A program made the position numbers and the translations under genes. This document shows positions 9,714-18,063 of a stretch of DNA of 64,000 nt, piece by piece. The notes below the pieces were generated by a model. The model was not told the DNA's origin, made no database searches, and saw only the letters and a program-made list of their open reading frames with translations. This DNA comes from Curtobacterium caseinilyticum (GTDB lineage Bacteria > Actinomycetota > Actinomycetes > Actinomycetales > Microbacteriaceae): assembly GCF_030363035.1 (NCBI RefSeq), contig NZ_JAUCMN010000005.1:62001-126000 (forward strand), read 5' to 3'. Numbering within the stretch: the first letter of the stretch is position 1; every line of letters begins with the position of its first letter.

Positions 9714-9788
9714 GCCCGACCCGCTGCCCGCCTGCGCGCGAGCCGGTGCCCGCCTGCGCGTGAGCGGCCGCCCGCCTGCGCGTGACGG
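9702..9788. repeat. Degenerate 22-bp tandem array over the 3' end of the BTAD gene
   Basis: About four units built on CTGCCCGCCTGCGCGTGAGC. The first unit contains the last codons and the TGA stop of the regulator gene, so the array looks like repeated copying of a gene end. It fills the whole gap to the drrB stop. Confidence 0.65.
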
Positions 9789-10628
9789 TCAGGCCTTCCG
9801 CATGTACGCGCGGACGGTGAGCGGTGCGAACACCGCGACGACCACGGCGGCGCCGAACAGGCTGAGCCACAGGTCACCGCCGACGGTGCCGTGGTTCACG
9901 AGGTCGCGGACGGCGGTGATGAGGTGGGAGACCGGGTTGACCTCGGTGAACCAGCGCAACCAGGACGGCAGCGTGGCCGTCGGGACGAACGCGTTCGACA
10001 GGAAGGTCAGCGGGAAGAGCACCAGGTTCGCGATGCCGGAGACGCTCGACGCGGTCCGGGCGATGACGCCGAAGTAGGCGAAGATCCAGCTGATCGCCCA
10101 GGCCACGACGATCACCAGGACGGCCGCCAGCAGCACCGCGCCGAGACCGCCCGCGGGGCGCAGGCCCATGGTGATCCCGACCACGAACGTGATCGTCGTC
10201 GCGATGGCGTAGCGGACGGTGTCGGCGAGCAGGGCACCGGCGAGCGGGGCGATCCGGGCGATGGGCAGTGAGCGGAAGCGGTCGAACACGCCCTTGTCCA
10301 TGTCCTCGCGGAGCTGGACACCGGTGACGATCGAGGACGTGATCGCCGTCTGCACGAGGATGCCCGGGATGATCACGGGGAGGTAGCTGCCGACGTCCCC
10401 GGCGATCGCGCCGCCGAAGATGTAGGTGAACATCACCGTGAAGACGATCGGCATGAGCGTCACGTCGAACAGTTGCTCGGGTGTGCGGCGGATCTTGACG
10501 AGCCCGCGGTAGGCCATCGTGAACGACTGGCGGACGGTCGCGGCGAGGCCGGTGCCGCCGACGCCGGGGCGAGGGGTCACGCGGGGTGCCGACGTGGTGG
10601 GTGTCGGGGCGGTGGTCGTGGCGGTCAT
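9789..10628 (-). CDS. ABC-2 type transporter permease, DrrB-like
   Basis: 279 residues. About six membrane segments, with VMFTYIFGGAIAGDVGSYLPVIIPGILVQT split across segments and LVLFPLTFLSNAFVPTATLP near residue 215, the conserved loop of daunorubicin-type exporters. Pairs with the ATP-binding protein whose TGA overlaps this ATG by four bases (10625-10628), so the two are translationally coupled. The exporter probably carries a hydrophobic compound or drug, but the cargo cannot be told from sequence. Convergent with the BTAD regulator gene. Confidence 0.88.
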   Translation of the reverse strand: MTATTTAPTPTTSAPRVTPRPGVGGTGLAATVRQSFTMAYRGLVKIRRTPEQLFDVTLMPIVFTVMFTYIFGGAIAGDVGSYLPVIIPGILVQTAITSSIVTGVQLREDMDKGVFDRFRSLPIARIAPLAGALLADTVRYAIATTITFVVGITMGLRPAGGLGAVLLAAVLVIVVAWAISWIFAYFGVIARTASSVSGIANLVLFPLTFLSNAFVPTATLPSWLRWFTEVNPVSHLITAVRDLVNHGTVGGDLWLSLFGAAVVVAVFAPLTVRAYMRKA

Positions 10629-11620
10629 GCGAGGCTCCCTTCGAGGTCGGCGGCGGCGGACGCGTCAGCGGCCTCCGCTTCGCCGGTGATGTGCAAGAAG
10701 ACCTCGTCGAGCGTCGGCTTCTGCACGCTCATCTCGGCGAGGGAGACGCCCGCGTCGCGGAACGACACGAGCAGGTCGGTCACGCGGTCGGGCGCGGTCA
10801 TCGGAGCGGTCAGGCGTGCACCCTCCGGGCTCACGACCGCGGGGGTGCCGAGCACGCGTGCCACGAGCGACGCGGCCGTGGACAGCGCGACCGGGTCGGT
10901 GTCCGCCAGACGGAGCTGCAGCGAGGCCGTGCCGACCGATGACTTGAGGTCGTCTGCGGTGCCCTCGGCGACCACCCGGCCGTGGTCGATCACGGCGATG
11001 CGGTCGGCGAGCTGGTCGGCCTCGTCCAGGTACTGCGTCGTGAGCACGACCGTGGAGCCGGTCGCGACGAGCTCGCGGATCGTGTCCCACATCTGCGCAC
11101 GGGTCCGCGGGTCGAGCCCCGTGGTCGGCTCGTCGAGGAAGATCAGCGGCGGCTGTGCGATGAGGCTCGCCGCCAGGTCGAGTCGGCGCCGCATGCCGCC
11201 GGAGAACGCCTTGAGGGGGCGCGATACCGCCTCGGTCAGCCCGAAGCGCTCGAGCAGCTCGCGTGCCTTGCGCTTGGCGTCACCGCGGGACAGCCCGAGC
11301 AGCCGCGCGAAGATGACGAGGTTCTCGGTCGCGCTGAGCGTCTCGTCGACGCTCGCGTACTGCCCGGTCACGCCGATCAGGGAGCGGACGGTCTGGGGCT
11401 CGCGGCGGACGTCGTGCCCGAAGACGCGGGCCTCGCCGCCGTCCGGTCGGAGCAGGGTCGCGAGCATCGAGATGGTGGTGGTCTTGCCGGCACCGTTCGG
11501 GCCGAGCACGCCGTAGACGGTCCCGGCCTCGACCCGGAGGTCGACGCCGTCCACGGCGCGGTTCGACCCGAAGGTCTTCACGAGGCCGGTGGCCTCGACC
11601 GCGAGGGGTGTGGTGGTCAT
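10625..11620 (-). CDS. ABC transporter ATP-binding protein, DrrA-like
   Basis: 331 residues. Walker A GPNGAGKTTT at residues 40-49, signature FSGGMRRRLDLA, Walker B LIFLDEPTTGLDP, and the DrrA-type C-terminal region (about 230-331). It drives export through the permease encoded next. The frame continues upstream, but the family start MTTTPLAVEATGLVKTFG at 11620 has a GAAAGGA ribosome binding site. Upstream lies the direct-repeat array at 11667-11704 with a possible -10 CACCAT (11656-11651 on this strand). Confidence 0.92.
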   Translation of the reverse strand: MTTTPLAVEATGLVKTFGSNRAVDGVDLRVEAGTVYGVLGPNGAGKTTTISMLATLLRPDGGEARVFGHDVRREPQTVRSLIGVTGQYASVDETLSATENLVIFARLLGLSRGDAKRKARELLERFGLTEAVSRPLKAFSGGMRRRLDLAASLIAQPPLIFLDEPTTGLDPRTRAQMWDTIRELVATGSTVVLTTQYLDEADQLADRIAVIDHGRVVAEGTADDLKSSVGTASLQLRLADTDPVALSTAASLVARVLGTPAVVSPEGARLTAPMTAPDRVTDLLVSFRDAGVSLAEMSVQKPTLDEVFLHITGEAEAADASAAADLEGSLA

Positions 11621-11666
11621 CGGGATGTCCTTTCGTCGATGTCGGGACCGATGGTGCCGCCGGGCG

Positions 11667-11704
11667 CTCACGCGCCACTGACGCGGCGCTGACACGCGCT
11701 GACA
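11667..11704 (-). promoter_or_regulatory. Four direct repeats with 11/11/10-bp period upstream of drrA; candidate SARP operator
   Basis: On the plus strand CTCACG (11667), CTGACG (11678), CTGACA (11689) and CTGACA (11699) repeat with steps of 11, 11 and 10 bases. On the drrA strand this reads TGTCAG, TGTCAG, CGTCAG, CGTGAG, ending ten bases before CACCAT, a possible -10. Spaced repeats close to the -10 are the known binding pattern of SARP/AfsR activators. Regulator assignment is inference from the neighbouring BTAD gene. Confidence 0.5.
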
Positions 11705-11788
11705 CGGGTGGGTGGCGCGGGTCGGTGGCGCGGTGCGGGACGCTGGATCGGCCGGGAGGCACGGGCCACCCCCGGTACGCTCGCTCCC

Positions 11789-12826
11789 GTGGACGGGACG
11801 GGCGCGACGGACGGATCGGGTGCGACGGACCGATCGGGTGCGACGGACGGATCGGGTGCGACGGACCGATCGGGTGGTGCGGCGACGGCCGGATCGGGTG
11901 TGCTCGGCGCGGGCTCCGGCGCGGACGCGGGTGCGGTGCGCCTGCGTCTCGACATCGCGTACGACGGTGCGGCGTTCTCCGGCTGGGCGCGGCAACCCGG
12001 GCTGCGGACCGTGCAGGGAGCGCTGGAGACGGCCCTCGCGACCGTGTTCACGCGCTGGGGCGAGCCGCCGCTGCTCACGGTCGCGGGACGCACGGACGCG
12101 GGGGTGCACGCCACCGGTCAGGTCGCCCACCTCGACCTGACCGCCGAGCAGTGGGGCGCCCTGACCCGACCGCGGCGGTCCTCGCCGGACGGGCCGCCGC
12201 GCACGTCGCTCGACGGACTGGTGAAGCGCGTGAACGGCATCGCGGCACCGACGGGGGACGTCGTCGTCACGCGGGCCTCGGTCGCGCCGGACGGGTTCGA
12301 CGCCCGGTTCTCCCCGCTCTGGCGGCGCTACGAGTACCGGGTCGCGGACGCCGACGCCCCACGCGATCCGCGTCGTCGCGGGCACACCCTCTGGCACCCG
12401 GCGCGTCTGGACCCGGCGGCGATGGAGCGCGGTGCGCTGACGTTGCTCGGGCTGCACGACTTCGCGACGTTCTGCAAGCCGCGCGAGGGCGCGACCACCA
12501 TCCGGACGCTGCAGGAGTTCCGCTGGGACCGCGAGCCGGACGGCGTGCTGGTGGCGCGCCTCCAGGCCGACGCGTTCTGCCACTCGATGGTGCGGGCCAT
12601 GGTCGGGGCGACCATCGCCGTGGGGGAGGGCCGCTTCGGCCCCGACCGCCTCGAGGAACTGCGGGTCGCCGAGCAGCGGACCAGCGCCTTCAGGGTCGCG
12701 CCGGCGGTCGGGCTCACCCTGACCGAGGTCGGCTACCCGGCGGACGACGAGCTCGCGGCCCGCGCCACGCAGACCCGTGCGCGCCGGACGGACGACGAGC
12801 CGGACGCCGGTACCGTCGGGGGATGA
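11789..12826 (+). CDS. truA: tRNA pseudouridine(38-40) synthase with repetitive N-terminal extension
   Basis: TruA converts U38, U39 and U40 in tRNA anticodon arms to pseudouridine. The catalytic Asp is in GRTDAGVHATGQ (residue 103 from this start); later blocks LWRRYEYRV and DFATFCKP fit the family. The chosen GTG at 11789 follows TACGCT by seven bases, the leaderless pattern seen all over the window. It adds about 49 residues made of GATDGS/GATDRS repeats before the family start RLRLDIAYDG; a GTG at 11936 would give the normal length. The stop overlaps the next gene by four bases. Confidence 0.9.
   Translation: MDGTGATDGSGATDRSGATDGSGATDRSGGAATAGSGVLGAGSGADAGAVRLRLDIAYDGAAFSGWARQPGLRTVQGALETALATVFTRWGEPPLLTVAGRTDAGVHATGQVAHLDLTAEQWGALTRPRRSSPDGPPRTSLDGLVKRVNGIAAPTGDVVVTRASVAPDGFDARFSPLWRRYEYRVADADAPRDPRRRGHTLWHPARLDPAAMERGALTLLGLHDFATFCKPREGATTIRTLQEFRWDREPDGVLVARLQADAFCHSMVRAMVGATIAVGEGRFGPDRLEELRVAEQRTSAFRVAPAVGLTLTEVGYPADDELAARATQTRARRTDDEPDAGTVGG
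11800..11871. repeat. 18-bp tandem repeat, four units, in the truA 5' end
   Basis: Four units of the type GGGTGCGACGGACGGATC; units 1/3 and 2/4 alternate between GATDGS and GATDRS codons. In frame, so copy-number change would not break truA. Confidence 0.85.
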
Positions 12827-13569
12827 GCTCCCGCAGGCCCCGTTCCGTCGTCTCCGTCGCCCCCGGGGTGGTGTTCGTCGAGGGGCCCGTGTCGAACTGG
12901 GTCGTGCTCGCCGAGGAGGACGGCGTCGCGCTGATCGACGCGGGCTACCCGGCCGACAGCGACCTCGTGCTCGACACCGTGCGGTGGGCCGGGCACGACC
13001 TGGGGGACCTGCGCAGGATCTACGTCACTCACGGGCACGTCGACCACGTCGGCGGGATCCCCGGGGTCCTCGAGCGCCACCCGCACGTGCAGGTGCTGGC
13101 GCACGCCGACGAGCTCGACAACGTCCGCGGGCCCGGACGGCAGCAGGTCACCCCCGCCGAGATCGGGGGCAGGCTCGCGGCGCCGCGCACCCTCCGGTGG
13201 CTGGCCCGGGCGATCCGCTCCGACGCTCTCCGGCCCGTCACGGTGCCGACGGCCCGGGCGTTCACGCTGCACGACTTCGCGGGGCGGGCGATGACGCCGT
13301 TCCCGGCCGTCGGGCACACCGCCGGGTCGACGGCGTACCTGCTGCCGGCCGCCGGGGCGATCGTGACCGGCGACGCCGTCGTCACGCACCACGACACCCA
13401 GCCGCGGGCGTGGCAGCCCCGGCCGCGGATGATCACGCCGTTCTTCACCGCCGACCAGGAGACCGCCGTCGAGTCCGCCCGGGCGCTGCCGTACCCCGAG
13501 GTCGTGCTGCCGGGGCACGGGCCCGCGGTGCACCGGGTCGGGAGCGAGTGGGTGCCGGTCGCCGGTTGA
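12823..13569 (+). CDS. MBL-fold metallo-hydrolase
   Basis: 248 residues. Metallo-beta-lactamase fold: LIDAGYP near residue 40, the metal motif THGHVDHVGG near residue 68, a further His in GHTAGSTAYLL and Asp in VTGDAVVTHH, and GHGP near the C-terminus. These ligands support a two-metal hydrolase of the glyoxalase II-like group, with unknown substrate. ATG overlaps the truA stop in ATGA, so it is coupled to truA; TACCGT (12811-12816) six bases upstream could also give a leaderless mRNA. Confidence 0.9.
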   Translation: MSSRRPRSVVSVAPGVVFVEGPVSNWVVLAEEDGVALIDAGYPADSDLVLDTVRWAGHDLGDLRRIYVTHGHVDHVGGIPGVLERHPHVQVLAHADELDNVRGPGRQQVTPAEIGGRLAAPRTLRWLARAIRSDALRPVTVPTARAFTLHDFAGRAMTPFPAVGHTAGSTAYLLPAAGAIVTGDAVVTHHDTQPRAWQPRPRMITPFFTADQETAVESARALPYPEVVLPGHGPAVHRVGSEWVPVAG

Positions 13570-13598
13570 GCGGCCCCTCATCTGGGGTGGACCGGATC

Positions 13599-13642
13599 GT
13601 TCACCTGCCGGAAACCTGAGCGACCCGACAGCTGGCTAGCGT
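13599..13642 (+). promoter_or_regulatory. Promoter region of the secreted nuclease gene
   Basis: TAGCGT (13637-13642) is a likely -10. A GTTCACC heptamer at 13599-13605, about 32 bases upstream, equals the unit of actinobacterial PHO boxes, but a clear second unit is not seen. The gene itself has an AGAAGG ribosome binding site. Confidence 0.35.
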
Positions 13643-13675
13643 GCTGCAGTCCCCTTCCCCGACCAGAAGGTCAGC

Positions 13676-16600
13676 ATGCCGAAGCTCCTCGGGCGCACTG
13701 TGCTGTGCGCCACCGTGGCCGCGACGCTCGTCGCCGCACCACTCGTCTCCGTCTCCACCGCCCTCGCGGCCCCCGCGGGTGACGGCCTCGTCATCAGCGA
13801 GGCGTACCTCAAGGGCGGCAGCGCGAACCAGCCCTTCACGAACAAGTTCGTCGAGCTCGAGAACCCGACGGACGCGCCCGTACCGCTCGCGGGCTGGTCG
13901 CTCCAGTACCGGTCGGCGACCGGCACCGGCGCGTTCTCGACGGGGGCCCTGTCGGGGACGGTCCCCGCGAAGGGATCGTTCCTCGTGCAGATGGGGTCGA
14001 ACGGCAAGAACGGGACAGCGCTGCCCACCCCGGACGCCGTCACCGGCCTGAACCCCTCGGGGACGACCGGCACGCTCGTGCTCTCGGACCAGGCGAGCGC
14101 GCTCACGCTGCCCGCCGGTGCCGTCGCGACCGGGACGCCGGGGGTCGTGGACCTGCTCGGCTACGGCACGTCGAACACCTTCGAGACCGCCGTCGCCACC
14201 GCGGGGTCGGCCAACAGCGTCCCGGACGCGCTGACCCGCACGGGCGTGGTCGACACCGACTCGAACGCGGCGGACTTCCGCGTCACCACCTCGGTCACGC
14301 CGGAGAACGCCGCCGGGCAGACCGGCGGCGGCACCACCGACCCCGAGCCCACCGACCCCGGCACGCCGGCCGGTCCCGCCGAGGCCGTGACCATCGCGCA
14401 GCTGCAGGGCACCGGCACCGCCTCGCCGTACGTCGGCAAGCGGGTCGTCACCGACGGCGTCGTGACCGCGGTCTACGCCACCGGCGGCCTGAACGGCTAC
14501 ACGATCCAGACCGCCGGCACCGGCGGTGCGGTCGACCTCGCCACGCACACCGCGTCGGACGCCGTGTTCGTGTTCTCCGCCGCGACCGCGGGCAGCGTGG
14601 CCATCGGTGACGCCGTGCGCCTCACGGGCACGGTCGCCGAGTACAAGGGCCTCACCGAGCTCGAGGTCGCCTCGACCTCCGACGTCGAGAAGCTCCCCGC
14701 CGCGGGCGTCGTGCAGCCGGTCCCGGCGACGCTGACCCTGCCGCGCACGGACGCGCAGCGCGAGTCGCTCGAGAGCATGCTCATCGCGCCGCAGGGCGAC
14801 TACACGGTCGCCGACAACTACACGACGAACCAGTACGGCGAGATCGCGCTCGCCGCGGGGACGAAGCGCCTGATCCAGCCGACCGAGGTCGCCCGCCCGG
14901 GCAGCGCCGAGTACGCCGCGGTCGTCGCCGACAACGCCGCGCGCAAGGTCGTCCTCGACGACGGCGCGAGCACGAACTTCCTGCCGCGCGACGACCAGAG
15001 CCAGGCTGCGCGCGAGATCCCGGTGTCGTGGCTCACCAACGCCGGGCCGGTCACGGTCGGCGCGGCGACGACGTTCTCGAAGCCGGTCGTCCTCGACTAC
15101 CGCAACGACGCGTGGAAGTTCCAGCCGACCACGCCGATCACCGGCGCGACCCCGGCGGCGGACCTGCCCGCGTCGTTCTCGAACGTCCGCACCGCGGTGC
15201 CGGAGGACGTCGGCGGCGACCTCAAGCTCGCCGGGTTCAACTTGCTGAACTACTTCCCGACCACGGGCGACCAGCTCACCGGCTGCAAGTACTACGTGGA
15301 CCGCGCGGGCAACCCGCTCACCGTGAACGACGGCTGCGACGCCCGCGGTGCGGCGAACGCCGACGACCTCGAGCGGCAGCAGGTGAAGATCGTCAAGGCG
15401 ATCAACGCCCTCGGCGCCGACGTCGTCTCGCTCGAGGAGATCGAGAACTCCGCTGCGTTCGGCCAGGACCGCGACGCGGCCGTGGCCACCCTCGTGGCGG
15501 CGCTCAACCGGGCCACCGGGCAGGACACCTGGGCCTACGCGAAGTCCCCCGCGAAGCTGGCCGCGAACGAGGACGTCATCCGCCTCGCGCTCATCTACAA
15601 GAAGGACCGGGTCGCCCCCACCGGCGAGTCCACGATCCTGACGGACTCCGACGTCTTCCAGCGGCAGCCCGTCGCGGATGCCTTCCGTCCGGTCGGCGGG
15701 ACGGCCGCCGACGACTTCCTCGTGATCGCGAACCACTTCAAGTCGAAGGGGTCGGGCACCGGCGAGAACGCCGACCAGGGCGACGGGCAGGGGGCTTCGA
15801 ACGCCGACCGCGTCCGTCAGGCGAAGGCGCTCGCGACGTTCTCGACGTCGATGCAGCAGCAGTACGGCACCGACCGCGTGTTCCTGATCGGCGACTTCAA
15901 CGCCTACAGCGAGGAGGACCCGATGGTCGTCCTGCGCGACGCCGGCTACACCGATCTCGCGCCGGCGGAGGACTCCACGGAGTACTCGTACGTCTTCAGC
16001 GGCCTGAGCGGCTCGCTCGACCACGTGCTCGCGTCCCCGGCCGCACTCGCCGCCGTCACGGGCGTGGACATCTGGAACATCAACTCGACCGAGTCGGTCG
16101 GCCTCGAGTACAGCCGCTACAACGTCAACGTGACCGACCTGTACCGCGACGACGTGTACCGCGCGAGCGACCACGACCCGATCCTGGTCGGCTTCGACCT
16201 GGCTGCCGACGGAACCCCGACCCCGGGTGACGGCGAGACCCCCGCTCCGGGTGACGGCGAGACCCCCGTTCCGGGCTCCGGCACCACGCCGGCCCCCAGC
16301 ACCGGCACCACGCCGGCGCCCGGCGCAGGTGTCGGTCAGCCGCCCGTCGCGCCCGCCGAGTCCTCGCTGACCGAGGCGAACCGCGGCAGCGTCACCGCGC
16401 CGGCCTCGGCCCGTGCGGGCGAGACCATCACGGTCGGCGTCGGCTCGGCGCTCGCCGGGCAGCGGATCGCGGTGTGGCTGTACTCCGACGCGGTGCTCCT
16501 CGGCACCGAGGTGGTCGCCGCCGACGGCACCGTCCGCGTGACCATCCCGATCGGCACGACGACCGGAGCGCACCGCCTCGCCGTCACCGCTGCCGACGGG

Positions 16601-16762
16601 GCGCTCGTCGGCTGGACCGACATCCGGATCGACCCGGCGACGGGCGAGCTGGCGTTCACCGGCGCCGAGCTCACCGGTGGCCTCGCCGCCGCACTGCTCC
16701 TGCTCGCGGCCGGCACCGGATTGATCGTGACCCGTCGTCGTCGGGCGGCCCGCACCGCCTGA
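13676..16762 (+). CDS. Extracellular endonuclease/exonuclease, ExeM/NucH family, wall-anchored
   Basis: 1028 residues. Signal peptide to about residue 31; lamin-tail-like domain (about 33-155); an OB-like region (about 235-330, VTIAQLQGTGTASPYVGKRV); an endonuclease/exonuclease/phosphatase domain (about 510-840) with DVVSLEEIENS, NHFKSKGSG, GDFNAY, SGSLDHVLAS and RASDHDPILVGFD as metal and catalytic motifs; a Pro/Gly/Thr spacer; an Ig-like segment; then LAFTG (992-996), a hydrophobic helix and RRRR. LAFTG fits a class E type sortase signal, so the enzyme is likely held on the wall, degrading external DNA or RNA. The ATG has AGAAGG ten bases upstream. Confidence 0.92.
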   Translation: MPKLLGRTVLCATVAATLVAAPLVSVSTALAAPAGDGLVISEAYLKGGSANQPFTNKFVELENPTDAPVPLAGWSLQYRSATGTGAFSTGALSGTVPAKGSFLVQMGSNGKNGTALPTPDAVTGLNPSGTTGTLVLSDQASALTLPAGAVATGTPGVVDLLGYGTSNTFETAVATAGSANSVPDALTRTGVVDTDSNAADFRVTTSVTPENAAGQTGGGTTDPEPTDPGTPAGPAEAVTIAQLQGTGTASPYVGKRVVTDGVVTAVYATGGLNGYTIQTAGTGGAVDLATHTASDAVFVFSAATAGSVAIGDAVRLTGTVAEYKGLTELEVASTSDVEKLPAAGVVQPVPATLTLPRTDAQRESLESMLIAPQGDYTVADNYTTNQYGEIALAAGTKRLIQPTEVARPGSAEYAAVVADNAARKVVLDDGASTNFLPRDDQSQAAREIPVSWLTNAGPVTVGAATTFSKPVVLDYRNDAWKFQPTTPITGATPAADLPASFSNVRTAVPEDVGGDLKLAGFNLLNYFPTTGDQLTGCKYYVDRAGNPLTVNDGCDARGAANADDLERQQVKIVKAINALGADVVSLEEIENSAAFGQDRDAAVATLVAALNRATGQDTWAYAKSPAKLAANEDVIRLALIYKKDRVAPTGESTILTDSDVFQRQPVADAFRPVGGTAADDFLVIANHFKSKGSGTGENADQGDGQGASNADRVRQAKALATFSTSMQQQYGTDRVFLIGDFNAYSEEDPMVVLRDAGYTDLAPAEDSTEYSYVFSGLSGSLDHVLASPAALAAVTGVDIWNINSTESVGLEYSRYNVNVTDLYRDDVYRASDHDPILVGFDLAADGTPTPGDGETPAPGDGETPVPGSGTTPAPSTGTTPAPGAGVGQPPVAPAESSLTEANRGSVTAPASARAGETITVGVGSALAGQRIAVWLYSDAVLLGTEVVAADGTVRVTIPIGTTTGAHRLAVTAADGALVGWTDIRIDPATGELAFTGAELTGGLAAALLLLAAGTGLIVTRRRRAARTA

Positions 16763-16781
16763 CGCACCTGGTCGCACGTCG

Positions 16782-16825
16782 AACGCGACACCGCACCCGT
16801 CGATCGACGGGTGCGGTGTCGCGTT
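16782..16825. terminator. Terminator after the nuclease gene
   Basis: A perfect 44-base palindrome with 22-base half AACGCGACACCGCACCCG then TCGA. It begins 19 bases after the stop codon. Confidence 0.85.
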
Positions 16826-16845
16826 CCCCGCAGTGGTGACCACCG

Positions 16846-16893
16846 GACGGACGGGAGGCGCGTGGCGGCCCCGCACCGTGCCTCCCGTCCGTC
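16846..16893. repeat. Family B palindrome, copy B2
   Basis: Arms GACGGACGGGAGGC and GCCTCCCGTCCGTC, perfect over 14 bp. The full 48 bases match copy B4 (45823-45870) at 45 positions, including the centre, which shows a true dispersed element and not two independent hairpins. Confidence 0.85.
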
Positions 16894-16904
16894 AGCAACG
16901 GGCG

Positions 16905-16934
16905 TTCGACAAGGCGAGCCGCGTCGGGTAGGCT
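16905..16934 (+). promoter_or_regulatory. Promoter of rplM-rpsI
   Basis: TTCGAC (16905-16910) and TAGGCT (16929-16934) are 18 bases apart. The predicted start near 16941 leaves a leader of about 130 bases before rplM, long enough for regulation; no structure was identified with certainty. Confidence 0.55.
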
Positions 16935-17072
16935 CTCACCTTGGTCTGTGCGCCTCGTGCGCCGGACAGTCAGATGAGCCCTCCACCGGGCAGTTCCACG
17001 GGCATCGCGCGTGGAACACCCACCGGAGCGGGATTCACGGACTCCTCACCTCGACACGAAAGCAGCACACCT

Positions 17073-17519
17073 GTGACTCGTACGTTCTCCCCGAAGCCGG
17101 CAGACGTCCAGCACGACTGGATCGTCATCGACGCGACCGACGTCGTCCTCGGCCGTCTCGCCACCCACGCCGCTGCGCTCCTGCGCGGCAAGCACAAGGC
17201 CACCTTCGCCCAGCACATGGACATGGGTGACTACGTCATCATCATCAACGCGGACAAGGTCGCCCTCACCGGCTCCAAGCTCGCGAAGAAGGTCTACTAC
17301 CGGCACTCGGGCTACCCGGGCGGCCTCACGGCGACCTCCTACCCGGAGATGCTCGAGAAGCACCCGACCCGCGCCGTCGAGAAGGCGATCCGCGGCATGC
17401 TGCCGAAGAACACCCTCGGTCGTGAGCAGCTCAGCAAGCTCAAGGTCTACGCCGGCCCCGAGCACCCGCACGCCGCGCAGCAGCCCAAGGCGTACACCTT
17501 CGACCAGGTCGCACAGTAG
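17073..17519 (+). CDS. rplM: 50S ribosomal protein L13
   Basis: 148 residues, family length. Contains [29 protein letters not shown] and the [18 protein letters not shown] block ([17 protein letters not shown]). The frame is open further upstream to 16941, but the family begins at the GTG at 17073 ([16 protein letters not shown]). The ribosome binding site is weak. rpsI follows after 36 bases, the usual L13-S9 pair. Confidence 0.97.
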   Translation: MTRTFSPKPADVQHDWIVIDATDVVLGRLATHAAALLRGKHKATFAQHMDMGDYVIIINADKVALTGSKLAKKVYYRHSGYPGGLTATSYPEMLEKHPTRAVEKAIRGMLPKNTLGREQLSKLKVYAGPEHPHAAQQPKAYTFDQVAQ

Positions 17520-17555
17520 TTCCGGCCACGACGACTTCAAGGACTGATAAAACTC

Positions 17556-18041
17556 ATGGCTCAGATCGCTGACTCCCTCGACCAGACCCCGGAGAGCTTC
17601 ACCACCGAGAGCGCCCCGGCGTCCTCGGAGGCCGCGCCCCGCCAGATCCTCAACGTCTCGGGCGGTGCCGTCGGGCGCCGCAAGGAGGCCATCGCGCGCG
17701 TCCGCCTCGTCCCCGGTGGCGGCACCTTCACGGTGAACGGCCGCACGCTCGAGGACTACTTCCCGAACAAGCTGCACCAGCAGCTCATCAACGACCCGTT
17801 CAAGGTGCTCGAGCTCCTCGGCGCCTACGACGTCGTCGCCCGCATCACCGGTGGTGGCCCCTCGGGTCAGGCCGGTGCGCTCCGTCTCGCCATCGCTCGC
17901 GCGCTGAACGAGATCGACCGCGAGAACAACCGCGCCACCCTCAAGAAGGCCGGCTTCCTCACCCGTGACGCCCGCGTCATCGAGCGCAAGAAGGCCGGTC
18001 TCAAGAAGGCCCGCAAGGCGTCGCAGTTCTCGAAGCGCTAG
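17556..18041 (+). CDS. rpsI: 30S ribosomal protein S9
   Basis: 161 residues. Residues 1-32 are an actinobacterial extension rich in Ser, Ala, Glu and Pro; the S9 core follows with [36 protein letters not shown], and the C-terminal basic tail ending SQFSKR that reaches tRNA in the P site. glmM starts 22 bases after its stop, so this ribosomal pair appears to run into a cell-wall gene. Confidence 0.97.
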   Translation: MAQIADSLDQTPESFTTESAPASSEAAPRQILNVSGGAVGRRKEAIARVRLVPGGGTFTVNGRTLEDYFPNKLHQQLINDPFKVLELLGAYDVVARITGGGPSGQAGALRLAIARALNEIDRENNRATLKKAGFLTRDARVIERKKAGLKKARKASQFSKR

Positions 18042-18063
18042 TCGCGCGACGAACCCGATCGCA

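Noticed and set aside
13601..16876. Minus-strand open frame of 1091 codons over the nuclease gene
   Set aside because: Arg/Gly/Val-rich shadow typical of high-GC third positions; the plus strand has clear domains, signal peptide and sorting signal.
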